Positions 37,741 through 64,000 of a DNA stretch of 64,000 bases are shown here, piece by piece. How positions within the stretch are numbered: position 1 is the stretch's first letter; the number at the start of each line of letters is the position of its first letter. Position numbers and translations under genes: made by a program. The notes below the pieces were generated by a model that worked only from the letters and a program-made list of their open reading frames with translations, was not told the DNA's origin and made no database searches. This stretch comes from Tillus elongatus (taxonomy: Eukaryota > Arthropoda > Insecta > Coleoptera > Cleridae), in contig OZ023266.1 in assembly GCA_964006375.1 (NCBI GenBank), positions 68,295,391-68,359,390 of the forward strand, given 5' to 3'.

Positions 37741-38172
37741 TTGTATGCTCTAGTTTCAATAGGTACTCTTTAAGCTAATCTTATGAGGGCAAGTTTTCCT
37801 CGGCGTTTTGGTGTTATTTGGAAGTCAAGTCAATTACATTTTGGGAAAAACTGGAAAAGTCTAAAACATGTAGATTTCTACAATAGTTTAGAATAAAACA
37901 TCTACATTCACGCGAAGAAATAAGTTATATCTATAGAGATTTAAATAGTTTTTGCTGATACTGTTGAGACAAAAATTATGTACGGCTATTAAAAAGTATA
38001 TTATAAGTGACTTGCTAATGAAGCGTGTTTTGGGTTCTGTGTTATAGCTTTCCAACTTCGATTTAGAGAAAACAGTTATAATTCGCTTGCTGGTTTTGTA
38101 AAAAAGCTTTGAACCATAACAATTTTAAATTAAAAAAAAAATTATTTATCATCCTATATTTTAAAGACTCAC

Positions 38173-38500
38173 CTTGTAGTTGATATATTGTCATCTGGTA
38201 CTCAGCCAGTTTCTCATCTATGTAGTCCTGTGATTGGTTGGCTATAATTTCTGCAGTAGAAGGCCCGCTGTCTTCTTCATCAGGATCGTAGTTTCGAGGT
38301 GGGGGAGGGTGTTCCATTGGTGTAGCAATGTACTCGTAGTCGCGATGATGCAGACCCATATTAGGTGGAGTGAATGGTTGAGGACCTCTAAAATAATCCG
38401 GGGTAACGCAGCGTATCGGCGCTGGGGAATCAGAGGAAGCGTATGGGTGAATGCCTTTGAAAAAATCAGGTGTGGCCCGGGCGTTAGGTGCAGGGGAAGG
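38173..38500 (-). CDS. Internal coding exon of an unrecognised minus-strand gene
   Basis: The frame is open for 109 codons between a splice acceptor (TTTTCAG, exon start 38500) and a consensus donor (GTGAGTC, exon end 38173). It enters in phase 0 and leaves in phase 1. The encoded segment begins PSPAPNARATPDFFKG. It continues with CVTPDYFRGPQPFTPP, DYEYIATPMEHPPPPRNYD and DPDEEDSGPSTAEIIANQ. It ends with a probable coiled-coil start, DYIDEKLAEYQMTIYQLQ. The base composition is far higher in GC than the surroundings and codon use is balanced, unlike the transposon relics. The proline-rich, acidic, low-complexity character suggests a cytoplasmic or scaffold region. I do not recognise the family. 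No neighbouring exons could be assigned within the window. Confidence 0.72.
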
Positions 38501-38766
38501 CTGAAAATTAAAATAAAGTTATGTACGTTCTCCATTATATTGGAAGGTTTATATTATAGAATGGTACTTGATATGACAAAAAGATAGGATTTTTTTTAAT
38601 AAATAAAGAAATTTTTTAAGGTAGATATTTCGCTTGAAATACCTAAATTATTTTATTATCTATCGGACCTGCTTCGGCTGGTCTTTCTTGTGAAGTGATC
38701 TATTAACCGACTTACCCAAGGCGGCTGTGCAAAGTTGAAACACTTTATTATTATTACTATATTAAG

Positions 38767-38768
<2 letters not shown>

Positions 38769-38846
<78 letters not shown>
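38769..38846. repeat. (TA)n microsatellite
   Basis: Pure TA dinucleotides adjoining the 3' end of the minus-strand Penelope-like relic. Confidence 0.97.
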
Positions 38847-38849
<3 letters not shown>

Positions 38850-38879
38850 TGAAAGCGCTTTGCAGTCCCGGTTGTCTAA

Positions 38880-40620
38880 CATTTTTAATCAATTTTGGAT
38901 TATCCTTATCTACGTGGTGATTATTATCCCAAATATGAAGGGCAACGGGAGATCTATTATAGTACCGTTCCTTAACAGTGCTAAATGTTCATTAAACCTA
39001 ATTTCAATTTCTTTTCGTTTGTCCGACGTATTTGAGAACAATCTTTACAGCCTATGTCGTAAATTCCCGACATTTTAGCAGTACTAGCCTTGTATTTTGG
39101 GTTACCCAACAAGTTTTTAAAGTATTTTTATCAGAAATGTTATAGTTGCAAAATGTTTTTTTTTATGTTATCAAGACCGCTTGTGGTTCGTGGTTCAAAT
39201 TGTAGGCAAACAATGTTTTTTCAGCTTTCTCTCTTCTAAAAGTCGTTGATTCCGCTTATATTTTCTTTTTCTTTCCTGTTGGTTAATTAATTTCTCCACT
39301 AGGCAGGCAGTGTATCAGTTATATTCGGCCCCGTTCGTAATAGATCCTAATTCTTTGGTATATCTATTTTTATTTAAAGGAAAATTTAATAACTAAAAAA
39401 TTACGACTGATCATTTTTTGTGCGTACGTATGATGTGAGTCGTCTAGAATGTAACTTAGGGTGGTGGTTTCCTTCCTATGGATATCAAATTTGAAAAGAC
39501 TTTATTTTTGATAACTAATACATCTAGAAAGGGTAATTTAGTATTAATTTCTAACTCCTAGGTACATTTTGTAGAATAAAATTTATAGTTCAATTTGGCA
39601 ATAAAATCGTCTATTTTGCAAATGTTTGTGTTAATTGCGAAAATATCATCCACATAACGAAAGCATACTCTAGGGAAATACTCACTTTCACTTTTAAGAT
39701 CTGTTTCAAATCCACTCATCAAAAGGTCAGCAATAAATGGCGATAGGGGGTTGTCCATTGCCGTGCCTTGGGTTTGTGTAAAAAACTCATTGTTAAATTT
39801 AAAAAATGTGTTGTTTAATACAAAGATTTGTTAATGTTAAATATTCTTTGCAGACCTTTTTATTTATGTTATTCATTTTTAACAATTATTCTAACTACGT
39901 TAACGTTTGCTTCGTGGGAACGCTGAGGTTACATCAAATGAAATCAAAACCTCGCCTTTAACCAACTTAACGTTTTTAATTTTATTAATAAATTTAAATG
40001 AATTTGTTACTGAAAAACTTGTTTGTTTTACAGACAAGCCTCTAAACTTATTTGTCAACGACTTTGTTAAATTGTATGTCTGGCACTCTATAGCCAAAAC
40101 AATAGGTTTCATTGATTTTCCCGGTTTATGGATTTGTTGGAGACAATACTTTTTGGGGACTTTTGGATTTGCAACTTATAACTTTCTTCCTAAGTCTTCT
40201 GTTATAAGGTTGTAGCACATCTTTAGAGTCTTTTTAACATTCGGAATCATGTTTGGTAGAGGGTTTTTATTTAGTTTTTTATACGGTCCTGTCTTTATTG
40301 CGTTATAAACTCCATCTTTATGATCGTTTTTGTTCAAAATCACAACCTTATTACCTTTATCTGCTTTAACACAAAAACAATATTTCTCTTACAATCGCGA
40401 AACTATATTGATCTTATTAAAATTTTGGTTTTTAGTGGACTTTATTTCCTTCAAGTTTTCGAAAATTTATCTTTACATGCTTCTCTAAAAAAAAAATTTG
40501 AAGATTCGGGTAATTTTTTAATTCCCTTGTTTAGGAGGCCGAACTCATTTCTATTAAACGATTGTGAAGAAAGAATTTCTACGAGGTAAATTTTTCGAGG
40601 AACTGCTTTTTCGCGTTTTT
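38880..40620 (-). pseudogene. Penelope-like element (PLE) relic: RT followed by GIY-YIG endonuclease trace
   Basis: On the minus strand, high to low coordinates: KADKGNKVVILNKNDHKDGV (about 40375-40310), IHKPGKSMKPIVLAIE and TYNLTKSL (about 40140-40060), NKIKNVKLVKGEVLISFDV (about 39990-39925), then MDNPLSPFIADLLMSGFE and FRYVDDIFAI (39758-39640). The order and wording are those of PLE reverse transcriptase, with YVDD as active site. Further on, about 39020-38950, a RFNEHLALLRN piece and a YVGQT-like trace in another frame suggest the GIY-YIG endonuclease in its expected C-terminal place. Several frameshifts; non-functional. Confidence 0.85.
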
Positions 40621-41208
40621 CGTTTGTTCACAATACAACCGCAAACAAATTTAACTTTATAGATTTTTTCTAGGGTAAAATTTGTGAACTATTTTTAAAA
40701 CTAAAATCACCCCAAAAAAATACAAAATATTAGCAGAGGGTTCTACGCTAGATACGTATTTCAGCAACAAATTGTGTCCATCAGTAGCTATCGCTAAATT
40801 AACTCTATGAGCAAAATTGAGATACATACATAACCTTTCTACACTACGAGTAATGTAATACCGGTGATGCAATAACGGATTATCCAATACCGTATGTTGT
40901 AATACCAAACGATACAACGCCTGATAATGTGATACCAAATTATACCGGGTGGCGCAAGCTAAGGCACCATGTTGTTTCAGTGAACGCACCTAATCGGTTG
41001 TTATGTTGATGTGGAAAACAACCATGGATTATCTCTCGCTATTTCAAAAAGTGTTGAATTAACTGGACTCATATTTGAATTCGTAAAATTTTATATATTT
41101 ACTTTGCGGATTTCTTTGCGGAAACTTTGCAAAGCATCTAACTTGCGATAATTCCTGGTTACTTTCAATAACTCAAGATTATTATTTTTCAACTTAATTC
41201 CAAGTCAA
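40621..41208. other. No gene; imperfect AATACC-type repeats
   Basis: Around 40855-40970 short motifs (TAATACCGGTGATGCAATAA, CCAATACCGTATGTTGTAAT, AATACCAAACGATAC) repeat loosely. Otherwise nothing recognised. Confidence 0.5.
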
Positions 41209-41463
41209 TCATATGTTGGGCAACGCCAGACCCTTTTCTGCTTTATTTAGTCTGGAATGAGCTATGTGCTTTTGTCTTGTTGTTATTGATCTCCGCGTTT
41301 GCCCAATGTAGATTTTTTCGCAATTACTCGGTAAGTCAATATTATCATATGGGCCACCCAAAAGGCTCCACCGCTTATCAACTTTATATAAGACTCTAAA
41401 GATATTATCTTTGAATACTTTATCTGTGGCTTTTGTAAGAAAATGATGGAAAAGTACCGTCAA
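41209..41463 (-). pseudogene. PLE GIY-YIG endonuclease fragment
   Basis: The minus frame reads DLPSNCEKIYIGQTRRSITT followed by RQKHIAHSRLNKAEKG, matching the C-x-KIYIGQT core of the Penelope endonuclease. It lies 5' of the RT relic on the same strand, so it belongs to a second PLE insertion. The HxxY...R..EH order is partly degraded (RQKHI instead of R..EH). Confidence 0.78.
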
Positions 41464-41639
41464 TTTTTGGGTGACTCATCGAAGACAGACTTCAATGTCG
41501 TAATGTTACTTATTATTGACATTTTTCATATAAACTTAGCAATTCAGCAAATATATACAAAATATCTGGAGAAAAACCATGAAACCTCGCTGAAGGTCAA
41601 AATCGTAAAAATAAAACATATTGACATATCGCCAATCTG

Positions 41640-42640
41640 CAATGTTTCCACGTTGAGGCTCAGACCATTCATTTCAGTACAGTTTCACACGGCAGTATTC
41701 TACACAGTACATAGACTGGTATTCTGGCTACGGTCAAACAGGTTTCACAAGGATGTGACTAGCTATCAATCAAGAAATACTGCACTCAGTGGCTTCGCAG
41801 CTGCGTAGATTAAACATTAAATGACCAGGCCTGCATCACCAACTCCAATTTTATATTTTCCGTGAAGAGACCCAAACACGTGCATTTCTACATCATCGTT
41901 ATGTCAATTTCAGAAGGTTACAGATATTACCTGATATGCATGCTTCTCGCGTTTACAAGAGGTAATATACATTCAATTCCAAAACGCTTCACAGTTGCCC
42001 GGGTCTTTTGCATACACTGGGTTGTCAGATTTGGCACGCTACTTTGCATGGCCACGGACCAAGATAGGTAATTTATATCAAAACTGTTTAAGCAGTTTAT
42101 CAACCTAATAGGTACAGTGTACCTTAGAGCCACAGCTTATCAACCGTAGGCCAGTGCGATGGTTAAGAGATGTTATAAAATGCCATAGAAGAACACACTG
42201 GACTGAAACTCTTCATTTGGTAGTGCGAGGTATACGATCTGTGTGGAGGAATAATGTCAATACAACTTCTGCAAAAATGCTGTATGGTGAGCTACTAAAA
42301 CTGCAAGGGAATTTATCACTCCTGTCTCTTGATTATTCGAAGACGTCACCGCTTCTGTATCGACCCATCGTCAGTACCTGCAGAAGCTTGTAAATGGTTC
42401 CAGACTTGGCGAGAAACATTTGTATTTATTTTCAAGGACCTCGCTTGTGCGCAGCAAGTATTTGTTTGCCATATGGGACTCAAAACATTTTTAGAGCACC
42501 CATACGACAAACCCTTCTAGGTAATTCTCAAATTCGACAAAACGTTTGTCGTCGACATCAGTGGACGTCTTGTTACTGTCTCTGTCCATAGGGTGAAGCC
42601 GGCCTACGTAATGGTAATCGTTAAGCTGTTTTTTCTGTTG
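41640..42640 (+). pseudogene. Ty3/gypsy integrase relic (a different clade from the two large copies)
   Basis: Collinear broken pieces follow an insect gypsy/mdg-type integrase. CNVSTLRLRPFI is at about 41638-41675. VHFYIIVMSISEGYRY is at about 41877-41930. FTVARVFCIHWVVRFGTLL and ATDQDR are at about 41980-42065. RRTHWTETLHLVVRGIRSVW is at about 42189-42250. FVFIFKDLACAQQVFV is at about 42417-42465. A KFDKTFVVDISGRLVTVSVHRVKPAYV tail is at about 42533-42610. Many stops. Sequence 42660-43540 may hold its LTR, but no boundaries were found. Confidence 0.75.
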
Positions 42641-43538
42641 TCACCAGTACGAGCTCTCTGATTGCCTCGACATCGAAAGCATTTCAGCATCATGGAAAAC
42701 AAACTCAATCCTGATCACGTCCAAGCAATATTCTCATTACCGGCAAGGAGGTGTATGGCGACTGGCAGACATCGGAGCATGTTAATCATATTAAGTACTT
42801 TCAGGAAAGGTTAGTTGGGCTGATATAATTAAATACACTCTTGTAGATAATCGAATTAGACATGCTTTTAACGTAACGTACAGTTAAGTTATTTCCACGT
42901 AGAATTACCTATAATGTAATAGGACCGCCCCTGCCTTTTTGCTTAAAAGGTAAATTGGTAACATAGTTCGGTTAGTTCTGTTGGCTTTGTTGAAAAGATG
43001 CATTCTTGTAGGGCTACTAAGTTGGTGTTTGGTCTTGACTCGTTATCTGAACGGTTATAATAGGTAGTACTTCTACCATTTAATTTACAAGTCCACCGTA
43101 AGTAACTTAACCCTATACATTATTAAATCATCCTGCTTCGTTAATATAAGTGAATTTGACTGCTGTTCAATAAATTGTAAAGTGTACTGTGTTACGATTT
43201 TGTTTGCACCCTGTTTGAAGTTGGTGCAATCACTTAATATTTTTACGAAGAAACTAGAAACAAATACCTATCACAATAGGTTCCGTACTGCTCAACTGAC
43301 ATCCCTGTACGCCACCACCCCTAAGAATACAAGCTCATTCTGTTACATAAAAAAGCATTTTTGTTCTTAAGCTTCAAACAAATGCTGTGTTACATATCTC
43401 AGTCCAGGTACATGTATATATTGTAAAGTTAATATAAGTGTATACATATAATAGGTAGTGTATCTTAGCGTATTATTCAATCACCTAACAATAACTATTT
43501 CATTTCTGAACGTCACACCATCTGGGATTACCATAATT

Positions 43539-44029
43539 AAACGTTGAATGTAGCGGCTTCTCCTCCAGACACCAAAATTTACTTCATATTTCTCTTACTC
43601 CCGACGTGTTTCGACCCTCCAAGAGGTCATCTTCAGGGGATAAATCTGTCAAAGTGTCGTGTACGATCTTCAACTTCAAGTCAGTTTCCTCCTTTTTGGC
43701 GTATGCTGATCTAAGTTCCCTCTTCATCACCGACCTACTGAATTTCTGAACAATACTATGGAGATTGAATGGCACTGATCTGCTGTATAAGTTCTTGACA
43801 AATCTTGGTATTAGATCTCTCCTCAAACATGTTGACAGGAACCAAATTCTGTGCGACAATAGGACTGAACACCTAGACAACCTTCTGTAAGAATTTGTGA
43901 CATATGCCAGCCTCGCATTAATGATTTCATTTAAATAAAATGCTTAAATGAAATGAAATAGCGTCGGAAGTAAGAGAAATCTGAAGTAAATTTTGGTGTC
44001 TGGAGGAGAAGCCGCTACATTCAATGTTT
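43539..44029. mobile_element. PLE terminal fragment with 68-bp inverted repeats
   Basis: Arms 43539-43606 and 43962-44029 are inverted copies (TGAATGTAGCGGCTTCTCCT, GGTGTCTGGAGGAGAAGCCG) with four or so mismatches. Between them the minus strand encodes LSHRIWFLSTCLRRDLIPRF and KKEETDLKLKIVHDTLTDLS (43880-43584), which resemble the poorly conserved N-terminal region of PLE proteins. The left arm contains the hammerhead motif described separately. Confidence 0.72.
43598..43640 (-). ncRNA. Hammerhead ribozyme-like motif (PLE type)
   Basis: Minus strand in order: TCCC (stem I 5'), CTGAAGA (core), GACCTC-TTGG-AGGGTC (stem II with one bulge), GAAA (core), CACG (minimal stem III), TC (cleavage dinucleotide, U16.1-C17), GGGA (stem I 3'). 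Every conserved core position of a hammerhead is present. Very short stem III is typical of hammerheads in Penelope-like elements. Confidence 0.68.
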
Positions 44030-44522
44030 ATTTAACATTAACTACAGTGTTACTATTTAATTAAGTTAAACAACGGAACTATTTATCGAATGACTCAACA
44101 TAACTCAAAAAATAATTTACACAGTCCTTCGAGTAAACACGTAACACAATATAAGTGAATTACTCATGTAAAAGAAAAATTTTATATGAATCAATAACTA
44201 AACTATTTAAAATTTATTATTTATTATTTAACATATTTGAAAATTTCTAAACTAATATTGTACCTAGCCTAATTTAAAAGTTACTTATTAATTAATATTG
44301 TAATAATTATGATAATAAAGGGAAAAGGTTTTGGTTATATACTAACTTAAATCTAAAGTGGTGGTGATTACATTAATTGAAATATCAACTCTACCATGTT
44401 TAACCATCTCAAATTCTAAGTCAGATTTTAGTGCTATACATTTGAGATGTTGGTTCCAAGTTTCACCAAAATAACGACGTTTAATTTATAGCTCAATCAC
44501 CTGCTTAAGAATATCAAATAAC

Positions 44523-44565
44523 AAATAAAATTTTATGGTAATCTCTAGTTGGCGATAGTTCAGTC
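44523..44565 (+). promoter_or_regulatory. Possible core promoter of the phosphatase-like gene
   Basis: A TTCAGTC initiator-like motif (44559-44565) lies about 33 bp upstream of the ATG, with AATAAAATTTTAT about 30 bp further upstream as a weak TATA-like element. It is suggested by position only. Confidence 0.25.
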
Positions 44566-44594
44566 ACTTTATTTTTTCTGAGTTATGTGACAAA

Positions 44595-60932
<16,338 letters not shown>

Positions 60933-61312
60933 TGTGAGTTTAAGTACTATATATTATAAAATATACTTCACAAAAGCCGTTTATTAAAAGTTAGTCATAA
61001 GCAGTGATAACTTTCTTACAAAACCTTTATTGCTGTTATTGTTAATTTGTTATTTTATTTTAATAATTGTTTTGTTTAATATTGTTAATGGTTGGTTTTC
61101 TTTTTATTTTAAATATTGATATACATCAAGGCAGTTTAAAGACGAGCTTTAATTTTTAATGTATTTATTTTTGAAAGAATTTTTTGATCAAAATATCAAC
61201 GGATTTTTATTTAAAGTTGTCACGAATGCGTATGAATAAATTTAATTTCCTGTCCGACGATGTAATAGATAAGAAAAGACACACTTGTAAAGCTAGAGAA
61301 GTATCTACATAC

Positions 61313-63990
61313 TAGTGGGCCAAACTCGATTGCGTATTAGAAATATATAGTGAACCGAAATAGATAGAAATCTGAAATTTGGGTTATGTTTATAAATTGT
61401 CACGATCTTCATTTTGAAAATACTTTTAACACTATGGCGTTACCAGATCTATCCTTACCAGATACCAACTTTGTTTTTTCAAACAAAACAGCCTATATAT
61501 TGTGACATTTTCAGATTTCCGAAACATTTTAAAAGTTTTTTACATGATGTATATTTCACATATCTTGGGCCGTCAAGGAGATAAAAATTATTACTTAGAA
61601 AATTTGGCAACCTGCAGCCATTAATAAAAAAAATTACTCTTTCCGCAACCAGCATAGGTGGAGGTCTCAATTTTTTATTGCTGTTTTTCAATAGGTTATT
61701 ATATCATACGTCATGTAAATCGAATTATTGCATACGGCGTGTCTACAAAAAAAATGGGCTTTTGGTAGAACATAGAAGGGCAAAATGGTGAATGAACTAC
61801 AAGTTCGTGCCATCCCGAGTGTTTGAGTGTTTACACTCACTCACTCAAACTCAACTCAACTCAGCAGGGCAAGATTTTTAAGATTTGCAAATGGAACAAC
61901 CTGTTTTTTATAATGAGAATAGCAAAAGCAATGTATTTTCTACCCAAAGTACCATATGATATTATGCCTATTCTCAGCGGTTTTTGACTTAGAAGTAAAA
62001 AACCAAAATATTGCAAGTAAAATTTTTAAACTCCGCAGAATAATACCAATTTTTAATTCCTCAACAATTTGTCATCTGATCAAATAATGCTGAAAACAAT
62101 CTGGTCCATTATTCGGTACTCCAAAATTACAGAATGAGCGGTAATACTGCATATTATGAGCCAACTAGTTTTAGATAAAGCGGCTGCTGATAAATTAAGT
62201 TCACTTCTGTGCACTTTGATATTTTTATGTTGTGCAAATTCGTTTTTACATTGTGGTAATTTGTTGTTGCCCAGTTATTAACATTATTACTTTGTTGCTC
62301 GTCACATACGGGTAGCTTAAACTGATTAATTTTTGTTATAAAAGGCATGTTTTGGGGCTGTCTTGGATGCCTCCAACGTTTTCTGGTCAGGTCATATCAG
62401 GTCGCGTTAGATCAGGTCAAGTCGTTCAGGCCTGCTTGGTAGAGTGTTTTCTGCATAAATGACAATAACAGTGTTGCACCTTTAACCCCTAAACAAGCTG
62501 AGGGAGCAAATAAAGGTGCTGGAGGAGGAAGAACATTAATAAGAGAAAATGTTGATGCAAAATGTGAAAAAGGCGGCTTATAGAAGTCCAACTAAGCTGT
62601 TTTTGTCGATGGTCCTTTTTTATTTCCTTACACCCCGACCCAACCTCAGCAACCCCAGCACCCCGGTTCACTCGGGATCGACGTAACTTTTGGGGGCTTA
62701 TTTTCGTGAATTTAAATTCTCTTGGTAAAAGCAGATTCTTATTTGGTCGTTCATCATTAAGCAGAAGATATTGAAAATTGTGTTAAAACCTCGTTCCTCT
62801 AACGATGTGCGGTTTTTCTACGGCTCAGTAATGTGAATTCCTCCGATTAAAAATGCCTTCCTGGTAAATTTGCATTCGTCGGTCCAAATAATTTTCGTCA
62901 GAAAATTTGGATCTTCCTCTGTAAGAATTAAGATCATCTCACAGAAATCGACACATTTTGAAAGATTATTTGGCTTGATGGATTGGAGTGTCACAAATTT
63001 ATAATTATGCACTGCGTGGTTATGGATAATCATTTTTATAGATTTGTAAGCTATTTCTAAGTCTTTTTCAGCAGAGTAAAGTGACGTATGGAGATTTGCA
63101 GAAACATATACCAGGACAATTATTTGATTGTCCTCGTTACGTGTTACAGGTTTAATTTGGAATATTTGGCTTCCTGCTACTTTACGTAACCGTTGTTCAT
63201 GAAATTATCTTTTAACCTCTTAAATTACTTCTCAGTCATTGGAACTGCATTTGGATACTGTTCGTTGAAGTTTCTGCATGTTCTAGCAATAATCTTATTA
63301 CACTGGCCATATGGATAAAGAACAAGTTTAAAATTTGCTCATTTGTAAAAGAATAAATAAGATAATAGATAATAAGAACAGATAAGAGATAACTCACAAT
63401 CAGTATGATAACAGACTTGCAATCAGACAGTTACATTTTGACAATCGGTCTCGACTGTTTGGAAGCATTGCATACTGATAATAAGAAATATGTTTCCATT
63501 ACATGCAATATTTTGGTTTTCTGCTTATGAGCCAAAAACCGCTGAGAATAGGTATAGCATCATATGGTACTTTTACATAGAAAATCAGTTTAGCTTCCTA
63601 CTCTCATTATAAAATACAGGCTATTCCATTTGGAAATCTCGCATTACTTGCTCTTCTATGTTCCACCAAAAATCAATTTTTTGTAGACAATAATTGCATG
63701 ACACATCATGATATATCAACCTATTGACAAACAGCAACAAAAATTCAGGCCGTCACATATGCTGGTTGCAGAAAGAATTTTTTTTTTTCATTAATAGATA
63801 CAGGTTGTCAAATTTCCTAAATAATTGTTATAATAAGTTGGTATTTGTTATAGATGGATCTGGCAACGTCGTAATGTCAAAAATATTTTCAAAAAGATCA
63901 TAACCGCTTATGTACATAACCCAAATTTCAGAGTTATCTCTTTTCTGGTTCGCTATATACCTCTAATACGCCATCGAGTTTAGCCCACCT
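61313..63990. mobile_element. Large inverted repeat (~0.5-0.7 kb arms)
   Basis: The left arm starts GTGGGCCAAACTCGATTGCG (61315) and the right arm ends CGCCATCGAGTTTAGCCCAC (to about 63990). Shared landmarks in inverted order are TGAAATTTGGGTTATGT, GCAACCAGCATA, GAACATAGAAG, AGTACCATATGAT and CCTATTCTCAGCGGTTTTTG (left about 61970, right about 63536). The left arm has extra segments. Between the arms (about 62030-63500) lie a minus-strand mariner-like fragment and GGTCA repeats. It is either a long-TIR transposon or two inverted copies of one repeat. Confidence 0.85.
62800..63330 (-). pseudogene. mariner-like transposase fragment inside the inverted repeat
   Basis: On the minus strand: a NFNEQYPNAVPMTEK-like N-terminal piece (about 63275-63230), then KCVDFCEMILILTEEDPNFL and IIWTDECKFTRKAFLI (about 62955-62845), where the Asp of WTDE is the first catalytic residue of the family. 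Downstream frames decay. Confidence 0.75.
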
Positions 63991-64000
63991 TGCATGTATT

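Overview
This window is eukaryotic and almost certainly from an insect with a large, AT-rich, transposon-rich nuclear genome. The evidence is spliced genes with GT-AG introns of 61 bp to about 5 kb, arthropod-type retroelements, tRNA-derived SINEs, Penelope-like elements, Tc1/mariner, pogo and jockey/R1/I-type LINE debris, and more than a dozen long (TA)n arrays. A beetle is plausible but cannot be proved from the sequence. I see no rRNA, true tRNA, CRISPR or bacterial-type operon.

Three host genes are visible. (1) 5277-11774 (+): three 3'-terminal exons of a divergent protein phosphatase 2A scaffold (PR65/A subunit) paralogue with a C-terminal extension of about 200 residues; its 5' exons are not seen. 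(2) 38173-38500 (-): one well-formed coding exon of an unrecognised gene. (3) 44595-60932 (+): six exons joining in phase into a secreted protein of 476 residues that follows the alkaline phosphatase fold but has lost most catalytic and metal-binding residues, a candidate pseudo-phosphatase.

Transposon layout. 1-3596: 3' part of a Ty3/gypsy element, broken by one nonsense codon. 12869-19441: a full-length sister copy with near-identical LTRs, intact gag and pol, and a textbook -1 frameshift signal. That copy sits inside the (TA)n core of an older non-autonomous element. The older family (about ten copies or ends here) has a 13-bp subterminal inverted repeat, a (TA)n core, tandem internal units and a 3' stem-loop, which is the DINE-1/Helentron-associated (HINE) plan. 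19.9-34.6 kb: five decayed LINE fragments, two tRNA-headed SINEs and a 250-bp satellite. 38.9-44.0 kb: Penelope-like element (PLE) relics and a gypsy integrase relic. 45.8-60.6 kb: introns of the phosphatase-like gene filled with pogo, mariner, HINE, foldback, TIR-transposon and LINE debris. 61.3-64.0 kb: a large inverted repeat around a mariner fragment.

Four hammerhead-ribozyme-like motifs, all in PLE-like contexts, lie at about 5.95 kb (-), 43.6 kb (-), 49.77 kb (+) and 59.85 kb (+). The 43.6 kb one keeps all core elements. The most interesting items are the phosphatase-like pseudoenzyme, the extended PR65 paralogue, the HINE family with its nested gypsy insertion, the gypsy frameshift/pseudoknot signal and the hammerheads.
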